Counted from the stretch's first letter, positions 12,901-25,703 are shown. The stretch: DNA of 64,000 nucleotides from Diphasiastrum complanatum (GCA_029204225.1 CM055106.1:51219325-51283324); one strand, 5' to 3'. Numbers and translations: made by a program. Notes: generated from the letters alone by a model not told the origin.

Positions 12901-14662
12901 AAAGTCCAATCTTGGAGGGGCCGAGATCAAGCAACCTCAAAATCTATCACCTACTGTTATTGAAGACAATCAACATATGGAGGAGTCAAGATTTGAAGAT
13001 GGAAGTCCTCGGATTTTCACTCCTAGAAGATCCATGAGGGAGAGATCCGAGCCCAAGAGGCTCACTTATGATGACAAAGGAAAACAAGTGGATCTTGATT
13101 CCACTTATGCTTATTTTGTTTCTCATGAGGAGCCCAAAGATGTTCAAGAAGCCCTCAATACCAAGGAGTGGTATGAGGCCATGAAGATTGAATATGATGC
13201 CTTTATCACCAACCACACATGGGAGCTAGTGGATCCACCACCTTACATGCATATCATTGGATGCAAGTAGGTGTTCAAGATCAAGTACAATCATGATGGC
13301 TCCATCAACAAGTACAAGGCAAGATTGTGTGCTAAAGGCTTTGCACAAATATATGGCCTTGACTATGAAGAAACCTTTGCTCCTGTAGCAACGATGGTGA
13401 CAATAAGAATCATAATCTATCTTGCCTTATTTTTTAAGTGGAAACTGTTTCAACTTGATGTCTCCAATGCTTTTTTGACATGGAACAGCCTCAAGGATTT
13501 ATCAAGGATAAATCTAAGGTGTGTTTGCTATTTAGAAGTCTTTATGGCTTAAAGCAAGCACCTAGATCATGGTATTCAAGACTCAACAACTTTCTACTTT
13601 CATAAGGATTTGTGCTTAGTGACTATGATCCTTCTATGTAATTTAAATTTGATGGTAGTAATATTGTCATTCTCCTAATCTATGTAGATGACATTATTCT
13701 TAGTGGAAGTTTTTGATGCTAGTTCAAGAAACCAAAGATGCATTAGGAAAAGAATTTAAAATGCAAGATCTAGGAGAGATTCATTACATTTTGGGCCTTG
13801 AGATTGATTTTCATGAAGAGTATGCTTTTATTTGTCAATCTAGATATGTCTTTTCTATGTTGAGAAAATTCAATATGCAAAGTTGTAAAGGCATAGATAC
13901 TCCCATGGAGCAACATGTAAAAGATCCTATTAAAGGTGATGAAAGATCCTTCGAGGACATCACACTTTATAGAGTCTTATAGGCTCTTTAATTTGGCTTA
14001 CTATCACTAGACCCGATTTGAGCTATTGTGTGCACAAATTGAGTCAATTTATGCAAGATCCCAAGATCCAACATTGGAAGATGGCCAAGAGAGTTCTAAG
14101 ATATGTATCTTCTACTCAAGATTATGGTTTACTATACAAGAATGAAGATCTAGCCATTGTTGGCTATTCAGATTCCAATTTTGCAAGTGTTAAAATGGAT
14201 CGAAAGTCCATTAATGCATATACTATCTTTCTTGGAGGCAATCTTGTGTCTTGGCTTTCAAAGAAGCAGGATACCATATCTCTATCATCTTGTGAGGCCG
14301 AGTACAAAGCACTCACTACAACAACTAAAGAGGTGCTTTGGATCAAGAGGTGAATCATGGAGCTAAATTTCATCAAAGAGGATGATCTTCCCTTGATCAA
14401 ATGTGACAACATATCGGCACAACCTCTTGCAAACAATCCTATTTTTCATGCAAAAAGCAAGCATATAGAAGTGGCACATCATTTTGTAAGGGAAAAGCTC
14501 ATTGGAGGTGAAATCAATTTAGAACATGTCGACACATCTTCGTGTATTGCTGATCTTCTCACAAAGCCACTTTGCAAAAGTGCCTTCTCAAAGCATAGGT
14601 CTAATCTTGGTCTTATCTCAAGATCAATGCTTGATCCACATTAGATACATTTTTAGGAGGAG

Positions 14663-15274
14663 TGTCAAAATGTTGAAAAATCTATTTAATGTTGTGAGTA
14701 TGGGTCCTAAAAATGCCAAAGATGAATTGCGCTCTTTTGGCTTAGTAAAGACCCATCTTAGAATAAAATATTCAAGGTAGGTAGAAGTAGAAACTCGAGC
14801 TACCATAGGAATTGCCATTTGTACTTTACATGCCACATTTAATGCATCAAAAGGCTATGTGGCACAATTAGACATAGTGAGGTGGCTTGGATAAGTCTAG
14901 ATAGCTTGAGAGGTGGATCCACAACTTCAATTTAACTTCAAGTAGGAGAAGAGTCCATGGATCTATATATATGTGATGTACTCTCATGAGAAAATGATGA
15001 AATTTGTGTGTAATGCAAATTTGGAGACAAGCTCTTTGTGCCCTCTCTCTCTCCACGAGTTTTGTACTTTCTATTTTCTCTCTCTAGCCGAGTAGAGGCA
15101 TTTATGATGCTTTGTCTTATGTTTTGTTGACAGATCTTGCTTGTAACACAATAATATTGCTTGTATGATCAGCTTTCCTATTGACAACCAATGCTAGTGT
15201 GATTTTTATGGTGTTATTGTGCTTAGGAGATCAAAAATACATGTGTAGGGCGTCCCACATATGTGAATTCAGCA
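14663..15274 (+). repeat. 3' LTR of element A
   Basis: Aligns end to end with 9327-9936. At the place of CACACGTGTG it reads CACATATGTG, which is still a perfect palindrome. Confidence 0.92.
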
Positions 15275-15540
15275 TAATTTCATCTTGCTGAGCATGATAA
15301 CGCTGGCTACTAATAAAACCTCTAATTGAAAGAGAAATTCAATTAACTCAAGTAACCCAGAAAAATAATTACTTACATAGCTTGAATCAGCTAATATATA
15401 GATTTACAAGTGTCGATAGAAATATCTTACAAGTCAGTCTTTGCATATGTACAAAGTTGGTAACCGCCAATTGCCTTTGGGATATTTGGTTGTCCAGCTG
15501 TTTTAGGGTTGCTGATATGTTCGACGTCGGTCAGCCAATG
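15275..15540 (-). mobile_element. Copia fragment O, remainder of its LTR beyond element A
   Basis: Non-coding sequence continuing the LTR of O on the far side of element A. Its outer end is not clear, because it grades into the minisatellite at 15540. Composition and word content resemble the LTR of the related fragment P (36936-37585). Confidence 0.5.
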
Positions 15541-15925
15541 TAGCAAAATATGAAAAAGCCGAAAAAGCCGAAGGTGCCCTTAGACTGAAGGTTTGCAACT
15601 CCTAAAGGTGCCCTTACACTAAAGGTATGTAAATCTCTAAGGCGACCTTAGATTCAAGATAGCGAAGAAGGCGAAAAAGTCCAAAAAGCCAAAAAGTGCC
15701 TTACACTGAAGGCAGAGGAGAAGGTGAAGGTGCCTTAAACTAAAGGCAGTGAAGAAGGCGAAGGTGCCTTAGATTTAAAAGCAACGAAAAAGACGAAAAG
15801 GAGAAGATGCTTTAAAAATGATTTCTAAGGCATTCTGGCCACTTTGCCAGTGTGTTGCATTTTTCGCTAAGGAGCGAAAAAGGCGAAGAAGGAGAAGGTG
15901 CCTTAAAGTGATTTCTAAGGCACAA
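15540..15925. repeat. Degenerate minisatellite around AAGGTGCCTTA and GCGAAAAAG
   Basis: Blocks of the form GAAGGCGAAAAAG, AAGGTGCCTTA and ACTGAAGGCA recur about eight times with variable spacing of roughly 30-60 bases. The sequence is neither coding nor cleanly periodic. A short related run (CTAAAGGCAACCTTTG) flanks the LTR of P at about 37610, so the repeat may belong to the edge of this Copia group's LTR. Confidence 0.65.
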
Positions 15926-15959
15926 GAAATCTTAAGGAAAAAATGTGAAGGCCCGAAAA

Positions 15960-18426
15960 TGTTGGATTTATTCCCTCTAGCTCTCCTAAATCCCATTTTT
16001 AATCTGCCTCCATTCATGCTGCATATTTACTAACGTTGTCACATAGTCTGCATATTTACATGCTTTCAGAGAGAGTCGTATAGTTCATTCCGCTGAGCAC
16101 GTATATTTTCTGTTCAAGTTTGTTTCTCGTTCGTATTCGTCATTTATTCTCCCCCTCTCTCTCCAACATGGTATTAGAGCTATTTTCATAGCTTGATAAG
16201 CTTCCACAGTACAAGACTATACTAGTCGATAGAGTAATTGCTTTTTTGTTCTGTAAATATCAGATTTTCATACTTAAGTCACTCATAGTTTCTCCTATCA
16301 CTTAGACTAATTCTTCCACATGGATTTCCAAGGGAAAGCCAGTCCTATCATGGACAAGCTTGATGGAGCCAACTACCATCTGTGGAAATTTAAGATGAAA
16401 ATTGTATGAATGGCAAAAGAATTGTACGACGTTGTTACAGGTGCAGAAGGGAAACCCAAAGCGGACGATATGACAATCGCCAGATGGAAGCTGAAGGATC
16501 GAAAAGCTTTTGTGCTGATCATCCTCAACATCACAGATACCCAGATCGGCCATGTACCCAAGGCTCAGACATCGAAAGAAGTCTGGGACATCTTGAGCAC
16601 ACTATATGAAGTGCGAGATATAGCTTCCAAGCTACATCTCAAAAATAAATTCTACTCCCTCAAGATGACAAATGGTGATTCTCTGCAAAATCACATTAAT
16701 TAATTCAAGAACCTGCTAAGACAAATGGCCATTGTCGGATCTGTCATAGACGATCAAGATGCAGTGATGCAATTGCTTACAAGCTTGCCAAGTTCTTATG
16801 ACAGTTGGGTGATGATCATCACGATACATCCAGAATTGACTCTTTCGATAGTCATTACTATGTTGTTGCAGGAAGACACGCGTAGGAACAAAGCCTCGAG
16901 TTCCTCAACTGATTCTCAAGACTTGTACACCAACAAGAGGACGACAAAGTAGAAGAAGAAGAAAGGCCCGAAGCAATCAAAGGCAGACCAGAAACTAGCT
17001 CAGCGCAAGGAACAGTCGAATCCACAAACAAAGAAGAAGCTGTTCTACAGATACTACAAACGAAACAACCATGAAATACAAGACTACCGCATACTTCAAG
17101 CGAAGAACAATAGCAAAGGGTAGTCGAATCAAGTGGCGAATGCAGTTGTAGAAGCTCCACAGCGTATTCAAGAAGCGGATCATGATGCCTTCATGACCAG
17201 CCATCAAGGAGCATCTGGCGATAGTTCTTGGTTCTTGGCCTGTACACCTTACAATATCCAGAAATTCGTTCACCTTGGCGACAATAGCACACAAGCTATT
17301 AAAGGTGAAAGCACTGTAAGATTATGCTTTGCAAATGATCAGTCTAAGCTACTCTCAAAAGTCCTGTATGTACCAAAGTTATCTACAAATTTGTTCTCTA
17401 TAAGCAGAATCACAGATCTAGGACACAGAGTAGAATTCGAATGTGATCAGTGTAAAGTAGTTGATAGGACAAGCAAGATCCTAGCACTCGAAAAGAGACA
17501 TGGATACTTGTATAAATTAAGTCATCGCTTTTCTGCCTCTAGTCAGGCTCTCAATACTTCAATTCATTCCAATAAAGGTTTACTTTGGCATTATAGACTT
17601 GGTCATTTAAATCATGTTGTTGTACAGCGAATGTCTAGACAATGTATTGTTCTTGATCTCGACTATCCCCACGAAAAAGTCGAGTTACCTGTCTGTCAAG
17701 ACTGTCTAGTTGTAAACAGACTAGGAAACCATTTAAGTCAAGCCATCAACATATTGCTAGAGGATTACTAGACATTGTACATTCAGATATTTGTGGTCCG
17801 ATGAAAAATCATTTGCTGAAGGATGCCAAGTACTTTATAACCTTTATTGATGAATTCTACAGAAGGACGATGGTGTATTTCATAAAGAAGAAATCAGAAG
17901 CCTTCAACTGCTTCAGAATCTTCAAGGAGCGTGCATAAAAGGAGACTGGAAGGACAATCAAGGCCCTAAGGTTGACAACGGTGGAGAATACACCTCTGTC
18001 GACTTTAAGGAGTACCGCCACAGCCAAGGCATTGAGCAGCAATTCATCACTCCTTACAGTCCTCAGTCTAATGGCTTAGTTGAGAGGAAGAATCGTACTT
18101 TGGTTGAATTTTCTAAGTGTATGTTATTGCATGCATCGTTGCCCAAGAGATCCTGAACTGAGGCTATCTCCACTTCAGCTTACCTCAAGAACAGATGTTC
18201 GACCAAGGCCCTCTCAGACAAGACACCCCACGAGGTGTGGACAGGCTCTAAGCCTTCTTTGAAGAACCTAAGAGTGTTCGGGTGCATTGCCTACGCGTAG
18301 ATCCCAAAAGACACAAGGAGGAAATTAGACTTCCAAGGTCTCAAGGCCATCCTGATCGGATATACTTCATCTGATAATACCTACAAGCTGTATGATCTTG
18401 ATACCTAAAAAATCTTCTATAGCCGA
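15960..18426 (+). mobile_element. Copia fragment B, 5' part, interrupted by element C
   Basis: Possible short LTR 15960-16168 with ends TGTTGG and CCAACA (six-base inverted ends), then a variant primer site TGGTATTAGAGC at 16169. Gag from about 16322 (MDKLDGANYHLWKFKMK, KAFVLIILNITDTQIG), protease/pre-integrase region (about 17133-17650, with LLWHYRLGHLNH), then integrase core (about 17770-18250). The coding region is broken in several places. Element C is inserted at 18426. The gag is closely related to that of P. The very short LTR is uncertain, since the related P has one of about 650 bp. Confidence 0.75.
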
Positions 18427-19226
18427 TGTCAGAAATGGTGAACTCCTGCAACTTTGTTGCAGCACGAACAAGACACGAAGGCCAAACGAGAACGATTCAC
18501 GATAGTCAACGTGCCTTTGACTCGAAGCACGAACGCTTCGCGAATCAATCGAGAATCGCAAACACACCTCTAGGACCGCAAACCGCAAAAGGGACGCGAA
18601 ACAAAAACTACGAAAAGAAACAAAAAGAATGAAAGCAAACAGGAGATTAAGAATCGGACGAAGAAAAATCTTTTGCATTGCCAACTGGCAGCTCAACGGG
18701 ATTCCCACCCAGCTGAAACGAGTAGCAACGACGGAGACTAACTAACTAGTTGATTAGCGTTAACTAGTCATATGATTCGACGTTTAGCTATCTTGTAAAC
18801 TCCACATAGTGGAGGTATAGACGATCCTCTCTGGATCATAAGAATATGAAATGAATACAGAGATTTGTAAGAGATAGAGAGAGACGTAGCGAATAGAGTA
18901 AGAAAGTAAAGACACCATAGCTGTGCATGAAAGTCTGCCAACGAGCAGAATACAGCGTAAGAGCAGAGTGTCAATCCACCAACGAGCGAGACATTGTCGA
19001 TCTTGTTCCAAAACCAAACTGACAATATAGTTGCTCTATTTTTGTGTACCTCTTTGTCTTGTGTTGTGTGTCCTAATTGCTAGAATAAATATGTTATGTG
19101 ATGCGTAGTCAAGTGTCTGGGATCCTGTAAGGGCTTTCCCACAAAAAGATAACTCAAAGAAAGAAAATTGTTCGCGAAGAGAGAGGGAAAAGACGAACAC
19201 GAAACAGTCTGGACCCTTCTGCGACA
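18427..19226 (+). repeat. 5' LTR of element C
   Basis: Starts TGTCAGAAATGG and ends TTCTGCGACA. It is rich in CG-containing words (GCGAATC, ACGAA), unlike the other LTRs here, and most differences from its partner are C/T or G/A changes at such sites, as expected from methylation-linked decay. Confidence 0.92.
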
Positions 19227-22200
19227 TGGTATCAGAGCCAACAGGTTGTCACTACTGATATCCAAGCAGTGATTCTTCCAGACAACACAATATGGCTACG
19301 ACAATCCAGACCAGAGTAGCAATCAGTCTCGATGGCGCAAATTACAGAATTTGAAAATTCAAAATCAAAACACTCCTGAAGGGCGAAGGCATCTGGTCGG
19401 TGACCGAGCTCTCAGAGGTGCAGCCTCTAGAGAGAGACCCGAGGAAAGCTGAATGGATCAGAAAGGATGAGCGCGCAATGGCGATCATCGTTTCGTCCAT
19501 AAATGAAGATCTACTCATGCAGATTGAAGACTGCAAAAGCAGCCATGCAGCATGAAAAAGATTAAAGCAGAAGTATGAAGTGAGGACCGCAGCTTTAGTC
19601 ATGCACCTTCACAATCAACTGCAATCAATACGGTGGGATGGCAACCAGTTCGATCAACACGTTGAGAAGATCAGAACGATCTTCGCTCAACTCGCTGCAT
19701 CAGGACAAGAGCACCAGGTCCCAGCACCACAGCAGCTGATGTACTTCATGAAATCTCTACCGACGTCCTATCAACCGTTGAGAATGCTCATACTGAGTCT
19801 ACCATATATGACATTCGACAAAGCTGTCAGTCTTGTCGCTAATGACAGACTGATGAGAGACGAAGGAGAGGGAAGCAGTGATCAAGAAAAGGCTCTCTTC
19901 ACAAAAGGAAAGAAGAAGAATAAAAACAAGCCAATATTCGAGAAGACAAAGTCCTCGAGTCAACAATCTTCTTCCTGCAATCACTGTCACAAACCAGCCA
20001 TACGGCCAACAAATGTTGGTTCAATCTAGCAATACCTTGCATGCACTGCAAGAAGAAAGGGCATTCTGCATATGACTGCAGTCAACCCAAAAAGAAAAAA
20101 CAAAGCTAAAAAAACAAACGTTGCAAAATCATCTAAAGATGCAAAAAGAGGTGACGAAGCTTTCACGATACTCGACGAAGCTTCGACAAGCTACTCCGAA
20201 CATGACTACGATGTGGTCATCGATTCAGGAGCAACATCTCACATGCCTGCAACAAGAAGATCTTGATCAACTTTCACGAACTCGAAAACGATAGAGCGGT
20301 GATTCTAGGCGATGGAAGCAGACACGATGTCAAGGGCATCGGCTCTCTCCAGCTATGAACACTGTCAGGCCAAGCAGAGCTGCCAAGAGCACTCTATGTG
20401 CCCTCACTCAGAAAAGATCTGCTCTCTGTCTCCAAGATGGCAGATCTAGGCATTCAAATTTTGTTCGACAACAACACTTGCCGTATGATCGAGAAGACGA
20501 CAAACAAGTTGTTGACGGTCGGATGCAGAGAAGAAAACCTCTACCAGGCCAAAATTATCAGCAACTCTGATAGCATATTAGATGCTTCAGAAAACGAAGA
20601 TCAGCTCTGGCATAGGAGAATGTATCATCTGAACATGCGGAGCCTGTATGACATGAGCACAAAGGACATTGTCACAGGTCTCAAAATATCAAGGCCCGAG
20701 GCTGAGTTCTACGAAGCTTGTCAGAAAGGCAAGCAACATCGGAATCCATTCACACACGAAGGAAGAAGAGCCAAGGAAGTTCTTGAGCTTGTCCACTCTG
20801 ATGTGTGTGGACCGATGAAAACATATTTGCTCTCAGGTTTGAGATGTTTTCTAACGTTCATAGATGAATACAGCCGAATGACCACGATTTACTACTTGAA
20901 GAAAAAATCTGAAGTATTTGATTCTTTCAAGAAGTTCGTGGCATTCGCAGAGCGACACACCTCAAAAAGGATACATATCCTTAGATATGACAATGGAGGT
21001 GAATACAAAAGCACATAATTCTCAAGATTATGCGAAGAACAGGGGATTGAACATCAGTTCACTCCTGCATACACACTAGAATACAACGGTGTGGCAAAAA
21101 GAAAAAACAAAATGCTAGTCGAAGGAGCCAGATGCATGATAGCATAGGCTCACTTGCCAGGCCAATTCTGGGCTGAGGCAATAGCTGCAGCTGCACACTT
21201 GCAAAACAGATCAACAATGACAGCGTTGGAGAACAAAACACCATATGAAATGTGGACAGACAGAAAGCTTGATCAGTCATACACACGAGTGTTTGGATGT
21301 GTAGCATACAAGCACATTCCAAAGGAAAAGAGAAGCAAGCTCGATGACAAATCCGAACAAACAATCATGGTCGGCTACTCAAACGGAACACATGTGTACA
21401 AACTCTACGATCCAACCACGAAGAGGGTTGTTTCGAACAGAGATATAAAGTTCGACGAGTCCACATTCCCTGGACTAAAAGACGAAAGAGGCCATGAGAT
21501 CTTCACATTGTTGCCTATTCAAGAGGGAGATCGAGGACAATAATCAAATCAGAATGCAGGACCCCAGACTCCAAAGCAGCAGGAAACAGAGGATTGACCC
21601 CACGAACAAGAAATGTTCAAGCAGCGACAAAACGAATCTCGAAGGTGAACAAGACAAGGAAGACCTCCAGACCGCTATTCTGACAATCTTCAATGGATCG
21701 AAGATACGCAGTTCGAGTACTGTAGCTTCACAAAAGAGCCAACAAACATACCAAGAAGCTATCCAGAGTCCAGAGGGAGAATTCTGGAAATAGACAATGT
21801 CATAAGAGATCGAGTCGATGAGGCGAAACGAGACATGGACATTAGAGCCACTACCAGAAAATAGAAAAGTAGTCGATTGCAAGTGGGTGTACAAAAAAAA
21901 GCTGAAATCAGATGGCACCATTGGCCGCTACAAAGCAAGGCTTGTCACGAAGGGCTACACGCAGAGATATGGTGTCGACAATTTCGACACATGTTCGCCC
22001 ATGGTCAAGATGACAAGCATAAGGCTGCTCCTTGCATACGCCACACAGTACAATCTGGAAATTCACCAGATTGACGTGAAAACAGCCTTTCTCCACGGAG
22101 ATCTAGAGGAGGAAATTTTCATGAAGCAACCTGAAGGCTATGAAGACCCCGACAATAGACAATATGTCTATCAATTGTAGAGATGCATCTACGGTCTAAA

Positions 22201-23317
22201 ACATGCATCATGCGGCCTGGTACAAAAAACTTGATGGTCTTCTGAAGTCCCTAGACTTCAATCCTACTCAACCAGACTGTAATGTCTACATCAAAAGAGT
22301 AGGAAAGGATGACCATTTTCGTGGATGATTTGCTGATGATAGAAAATTCCTTAATGATGATCAAAGACACGAAGAGTCAGATTTCTGAAAACTACGAAAT
22401 CACATATCTTGGAGAAGCAACAAAATGCCTAGGGCTGGAGACCAGAAGAGATCGAATGAATGGCAAAATACACTTGAGTCAGGCAGAATACGCCAGAAAG
22501 GTGCTGAAGCAGTACCACATGATGGATTGTAAAGAGAAAGCCACACCAATGATAGTTGGAGCCAAGCTCACAAAACATGATTGCCCAAAAACAGAAGAGG
22601 AAAAATAGAAGATGGCAGGTATACCCTATCAGAACTTAATCGGTAGTCTGATGTACTTAACAATTTGTACCAGACCCGATCTGGCCTTCTCTGTTTATGC
22701 ATTGAGCCAATTATGTTCCAATCCTGGTCTAGCACAAACGAATCCTACAGTATCTGAAGGGTACCCAGAATGTTGGATTAACCTACAAAGCTAGAAATGA
22801 AGAGAAAGGATTTGAGTTGCATCACTACAGTGATGCGAGCTGGGCAAGCTACAAAGATGACAACAAGTCCATTACTGGAGGATGTACAATAGCACGGAGC
22901 TGCAATAGCACGGAGCTGCAATCAACTGGATATGCAAAAAGCAAACCTTGGTAGCTCAATTCTCTTGCAAGGCTGAGTATGTTGCAGCTTCGAAAGTGAC
23001 GAATGAGGTAGTGTGGCTACAAATGATGTTGGAGGCAATCGGGATACCACAAGAGAGGCCAAGCAGGATGATGATGGATTTTCAGAGTGCAATCTATCTG
23101 TCCCAAGATCATGTCTTCCATTCAAAGACGAAACACATTCCTTTGAAGTACCATCACATTCGAGATTTGATCTCGAAAGGAGAGCTCCAGGTCCAGTTCA
23201 TAAAATAAGAAAGTATGATTGCAAATCTCCTCACAAAACTGCTTGACAAGCCACTCTTTACCAAGCAAAGAGAGGCAATTGGATTGAACAAACAAAGCTG
23301 CAAGGTTCAAGAGGGAG

Positions 23318-24106
23318 TGTCAGAAATGGTGAACTCCTGCAACTTTGTCGTAGCATGAACAAGACACGAAGGTCGAACGAGAACGATTCACGACAGTCAA
23401 CGTGTCTTTGACTCAAAGCACGAACGATTCGCGAATCAACCACGAATCGCAAACACACCTCCAGAACCGCAAACCGCAAAAGGGACACGAAACAAAAACT
23501 ATGAAAAGAACAAAAGCAAATAGGAGATTACGAATCAGACGAAGAAAAATCTTTTGCGCTATCAGCTGGCAGCTCAACGGGCTTCACGCCTAGCTGAAAC
23601 AAGTAGCAACGACGGAGACTAACTAACTAGTTGATTAGCGTTAATTATTCATGTGATTTGACGTTTAGCTATCTTGTAAACTCCACATAGTGGAGGTATA
23701 AATGATCCTCTCCGGATCATAAGAATATGACGTGAATACAGAGATCTATAAGAGATAGAGAGAGATGTAGCGAATAGAGTAAGAAAGTAAAGACACCATA
23801 GCTGTGCATGAAAGTCTGCCAACGAGTAGATCACAATGTAAGAGCAGAGTGTCAATCCGTCAACGAGCGAGACATTGATGATCTCGCTCCTAAACCAAAC
23901 TGACAATATAGTCGTTCTATTTTCGTGTACCTCTTTGTCTTGGGTTGTGCATCCTAATTGCTAGAATAAAATATGTTCTGTGATGCGTAGTCGAGTGTCT
24001 GGGATCCTGTAAGGGCTTCCACACAAAAAGATAATTCAAAGAAAGAAATTTGTTCGCGAAGAGAGAGGGAGAAGATGAACACGAAATAGTCTGGCCTTCT
24101 GCGACA
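23318..24106 (+). repeat. 3' LTR of element C
   Basis: Aligns along its whole length with 18427-19226, same TGTCAG start and GCGACA end. Confidence 0.92.
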
Positions 24107-24217
24107 ACCGGAATACAGTCTTTATTGAGGATCAATTCATGGACGTCAAAGACAAGGATATTGCTCAAGAAGAACCTACATCTCCTGCCATTGACATGAC
24201 AGTCCGAGCTTCTGGCT
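24107..24217 (+). mobile_element. Copia fragment B, short continuation after element C
   Basis: About 110 bases resuming the post-integrase linker of B directly after the right LTR of C. Homology stops near 24217. The rest of B (polymerase, RNase H, right LTR) is absent. Confidence 0.6.
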
Positions 24218-24971
24218 TAGGCGTGCTTGAATGAATGGAATTACTACAATGGAGTGGCTATTCATTCAGCCCCAGTCCATTCTTTAGGGCTTCCTCTCTT
24301 TATAAATATCCTAAGTAGAAAATAAGAATCCTAAAATCCAACCAGAAGCCCTAATTGTATAGGCATTAGAGGAAGTTTAAACACAAAAAGGGCCTATTGT
24401 CAAGATTTCTTTTTCATTTTTTATTCACTTTTATTCACTTCTTTTGTACATGTGGCCCAATAGTTTCTTGACATAGTGGCTTTAACGTAACGTTACTTCT
24501 TTGAGTCACATTTTGAGTCTACACTAAAAATGGCATAACTTTTGATTTCCATATCAGAATGCGACGAAAATTGGTGCGTTGGAAAGTGCTCGTCAAACGC
24601 TTTTCAATGATATGTTACATGTCATACTTCTCAGTCAAGAAAAACACAATTGAAAGCACCCGACCGGATCAATCACTACAGCACAACGTCAAGTGCAACA
24701 AGAATAAAGAATTACTCTCTTCAAACTGTATATTCAAGAACTACTAGTAAGTACAAAGATGAGTTCCTTAAAAACACTCAAAAGGCTCATAAAAGAAAGA
24801 TGGCCCGATAACTCTAGAACTAAGCACACGTGGTGCCGTCGAAATAGGAAAGCACTATATAAGTCGATCATTGCTATTTTAACTCTCTCCCTCAATGATC
24901 AACGTCACTTTTCATTTTAGAGTATACTCTATTCACGGAACATACCTCCATGATAGCATTACAAGTAAAAG
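24218..24971. other. Gene-free stretch between B and Q
   Basis: No domain or frame of interest. A block around 24530-24620 (GGCATAACTTTTGATTTCC through TTGGTGCGTTGGAAAG) has the look of a repeat-family non-coding segment, but I cannot name it. Confidence 0.4.
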
Positions 24972-24993
24972 TTTTTTTTTTTTTTTTTTTTTT
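24972..24993 (-). repeat. Poly(A) tract, 22 bases on the minus strand
   Basis: An uninterrupted run of 22 T on the plus strand. On the minus strand it begins inside the TAA stop codon of the RNase H frame of fragment Q. Confidence 0.9.
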
Positions 24994-25703
24994 ACATAAC
25001 TTGGTTTAAGCCAAGTTTAGCTCTAAAAGTTTCAAACTTTTCTTTACTCAAAGCTTTTGTAAATATATCAGCAACTTGTAACAATGTAGAACAATGTACA
25101 ATACCAATGTCTTCAGATTGTAATTTTTCACGCACAAAGTGATATTTTACTTCAATACGTTTTGTCCTTGCGTGAAAGATTGGATTTTTAGCCAATTGTA
25201 TTCCGCTTTGACTGTCACAGAAAATAACAGTGGGATTTTTCTGTTTCATGCCAATTTCACATAACAACTTACGTAGCCAATTAGCTTCCTGGGTAGCAGA
25301 ACTCAATGCTTTATATTTGGCTTCTGTGGAAGAAAGAGAAATAGTATCTTGCTTTTTGCTGGACCATGAAAAACATTCGCTACCAAAATTGAAGGTATAA
25401 CCTGTTGTTGACTTTCTATTATCTATACTTCCAGCCCAATCAGCGTCAACATAACCTTGCAATTTAGGTAAAACACTTTGTCTTTTGTAGACTAGACCAA
25501 GGTTTGGTGTACCTTTTACATATCTCAAAATCCTTTTTGCAGCTTTCCAATGGTTCAAAGTGGGTGATGACATGAATTGGCTAATCAAACTTACAACATA
25601 GCAGATATCAGGATGTGTAGTTGTAAGATATATTAAACTTCCAACTAGCTGACGAAATAGTGTAGCATCAACATGTGCACTATCATCAATACAAGATAAT
25701 TTC
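24992..25703 (-). mobile_element. Copia fragment Q: end of polymerase and RNase H, followed by poly(A)
   Basis: Minus-strand frame covering the RNase H end of a Copia polyprotein: SPTLNHWKAAKRILRYVKG, YVDADWAGSIDNRKSTTGY, WSSKKQDTISLSSTEAKYKA, VADIFTKALS. Part of the reverse transcriptase C-terminal region continues to about 25700. It is bounded on the right by the LTR of D and on the left by the poly(A) run. It has no LTR and is a fragment. The sequence (DADWAGS, KSTTGY) belongs to a different Copia branch from the G/D family. Confidence 0.85.

Larger units (their letters stand above)
9327..15274 (+). mobile_element. Copia element A with both LTRs, inserted in the LTR of O
   Basis: LTRs at 9327-9936 and 14663-15274, primer site TGGTATCAGAGC just after the left LTR, and polypurine tract TTTTAGGAGGAG just before the right one. 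Domains in order: gag (about 10694-11500) with knuckle CFFCGKKGHYATNC, protease motif YIDSGSSSHM (about 11640), GAG-pre-integrase LWHRRLGHPN (about 12040), integrase core (about 12220-12560), reverse transcriptase with LDVSNAFL and YVDDIIL (about 13200-13720), RNase H with SWLSKKQDTISLSS (about 14250). The coding region is broken, with roughly eight breaks. The LTRs differ at about 21 of 610 positions by eye (3-4%), giving a moderate age, on the order of one to a few million years depending on the rate used. Flanks read AATAA and TAATT, an imperfect target duplication. Confidence 0.93.
18427..24106 (+). mobile_element. Copia element C with both LTRs, inserted in B
   Basis: LTRs at 18427-19226 and 23318-24106, primer site TGGTATCAGAGC at 19227-19238, and polypurine tract CAAGAGGGAG before the right LTR. 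Domains in order: gag from about 19292 (ISLDGANYRIWKFKIK), protease VVIDSGATSHM (about 20215), pre-integrase LWHRRMYHLN (about 20605), integrase core LVHSDVCGPMK to DNGGEY (about 20790-21010), reverse transcriptase with TFAM-type core and VDVKTAFLHGDLEEEIF-like stretch (about 21820-22330), RNase H (about 22620-23210). It is broken, with about ten breaks. The LTRs differ by roughly 7-8% by eye, so C is older than A. Flanking GCCGA/ACCGG is best read as a decayed five-base target duplication. Confidence 0.92.

Noticed and set aside
19227-19238. TGGTATCAGAGC as part of a tRNA gene
   Set aside because: This and the other copies are primer binding sites complementary to the initiator-Met tRNA 3' end; no cloverleaf surrounds them.
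18427-19265. Several 60-113 codon frames on both strands
   Set aside because: They lie within the LTR of C and recur in its other LTR; they are non-coding shadows.
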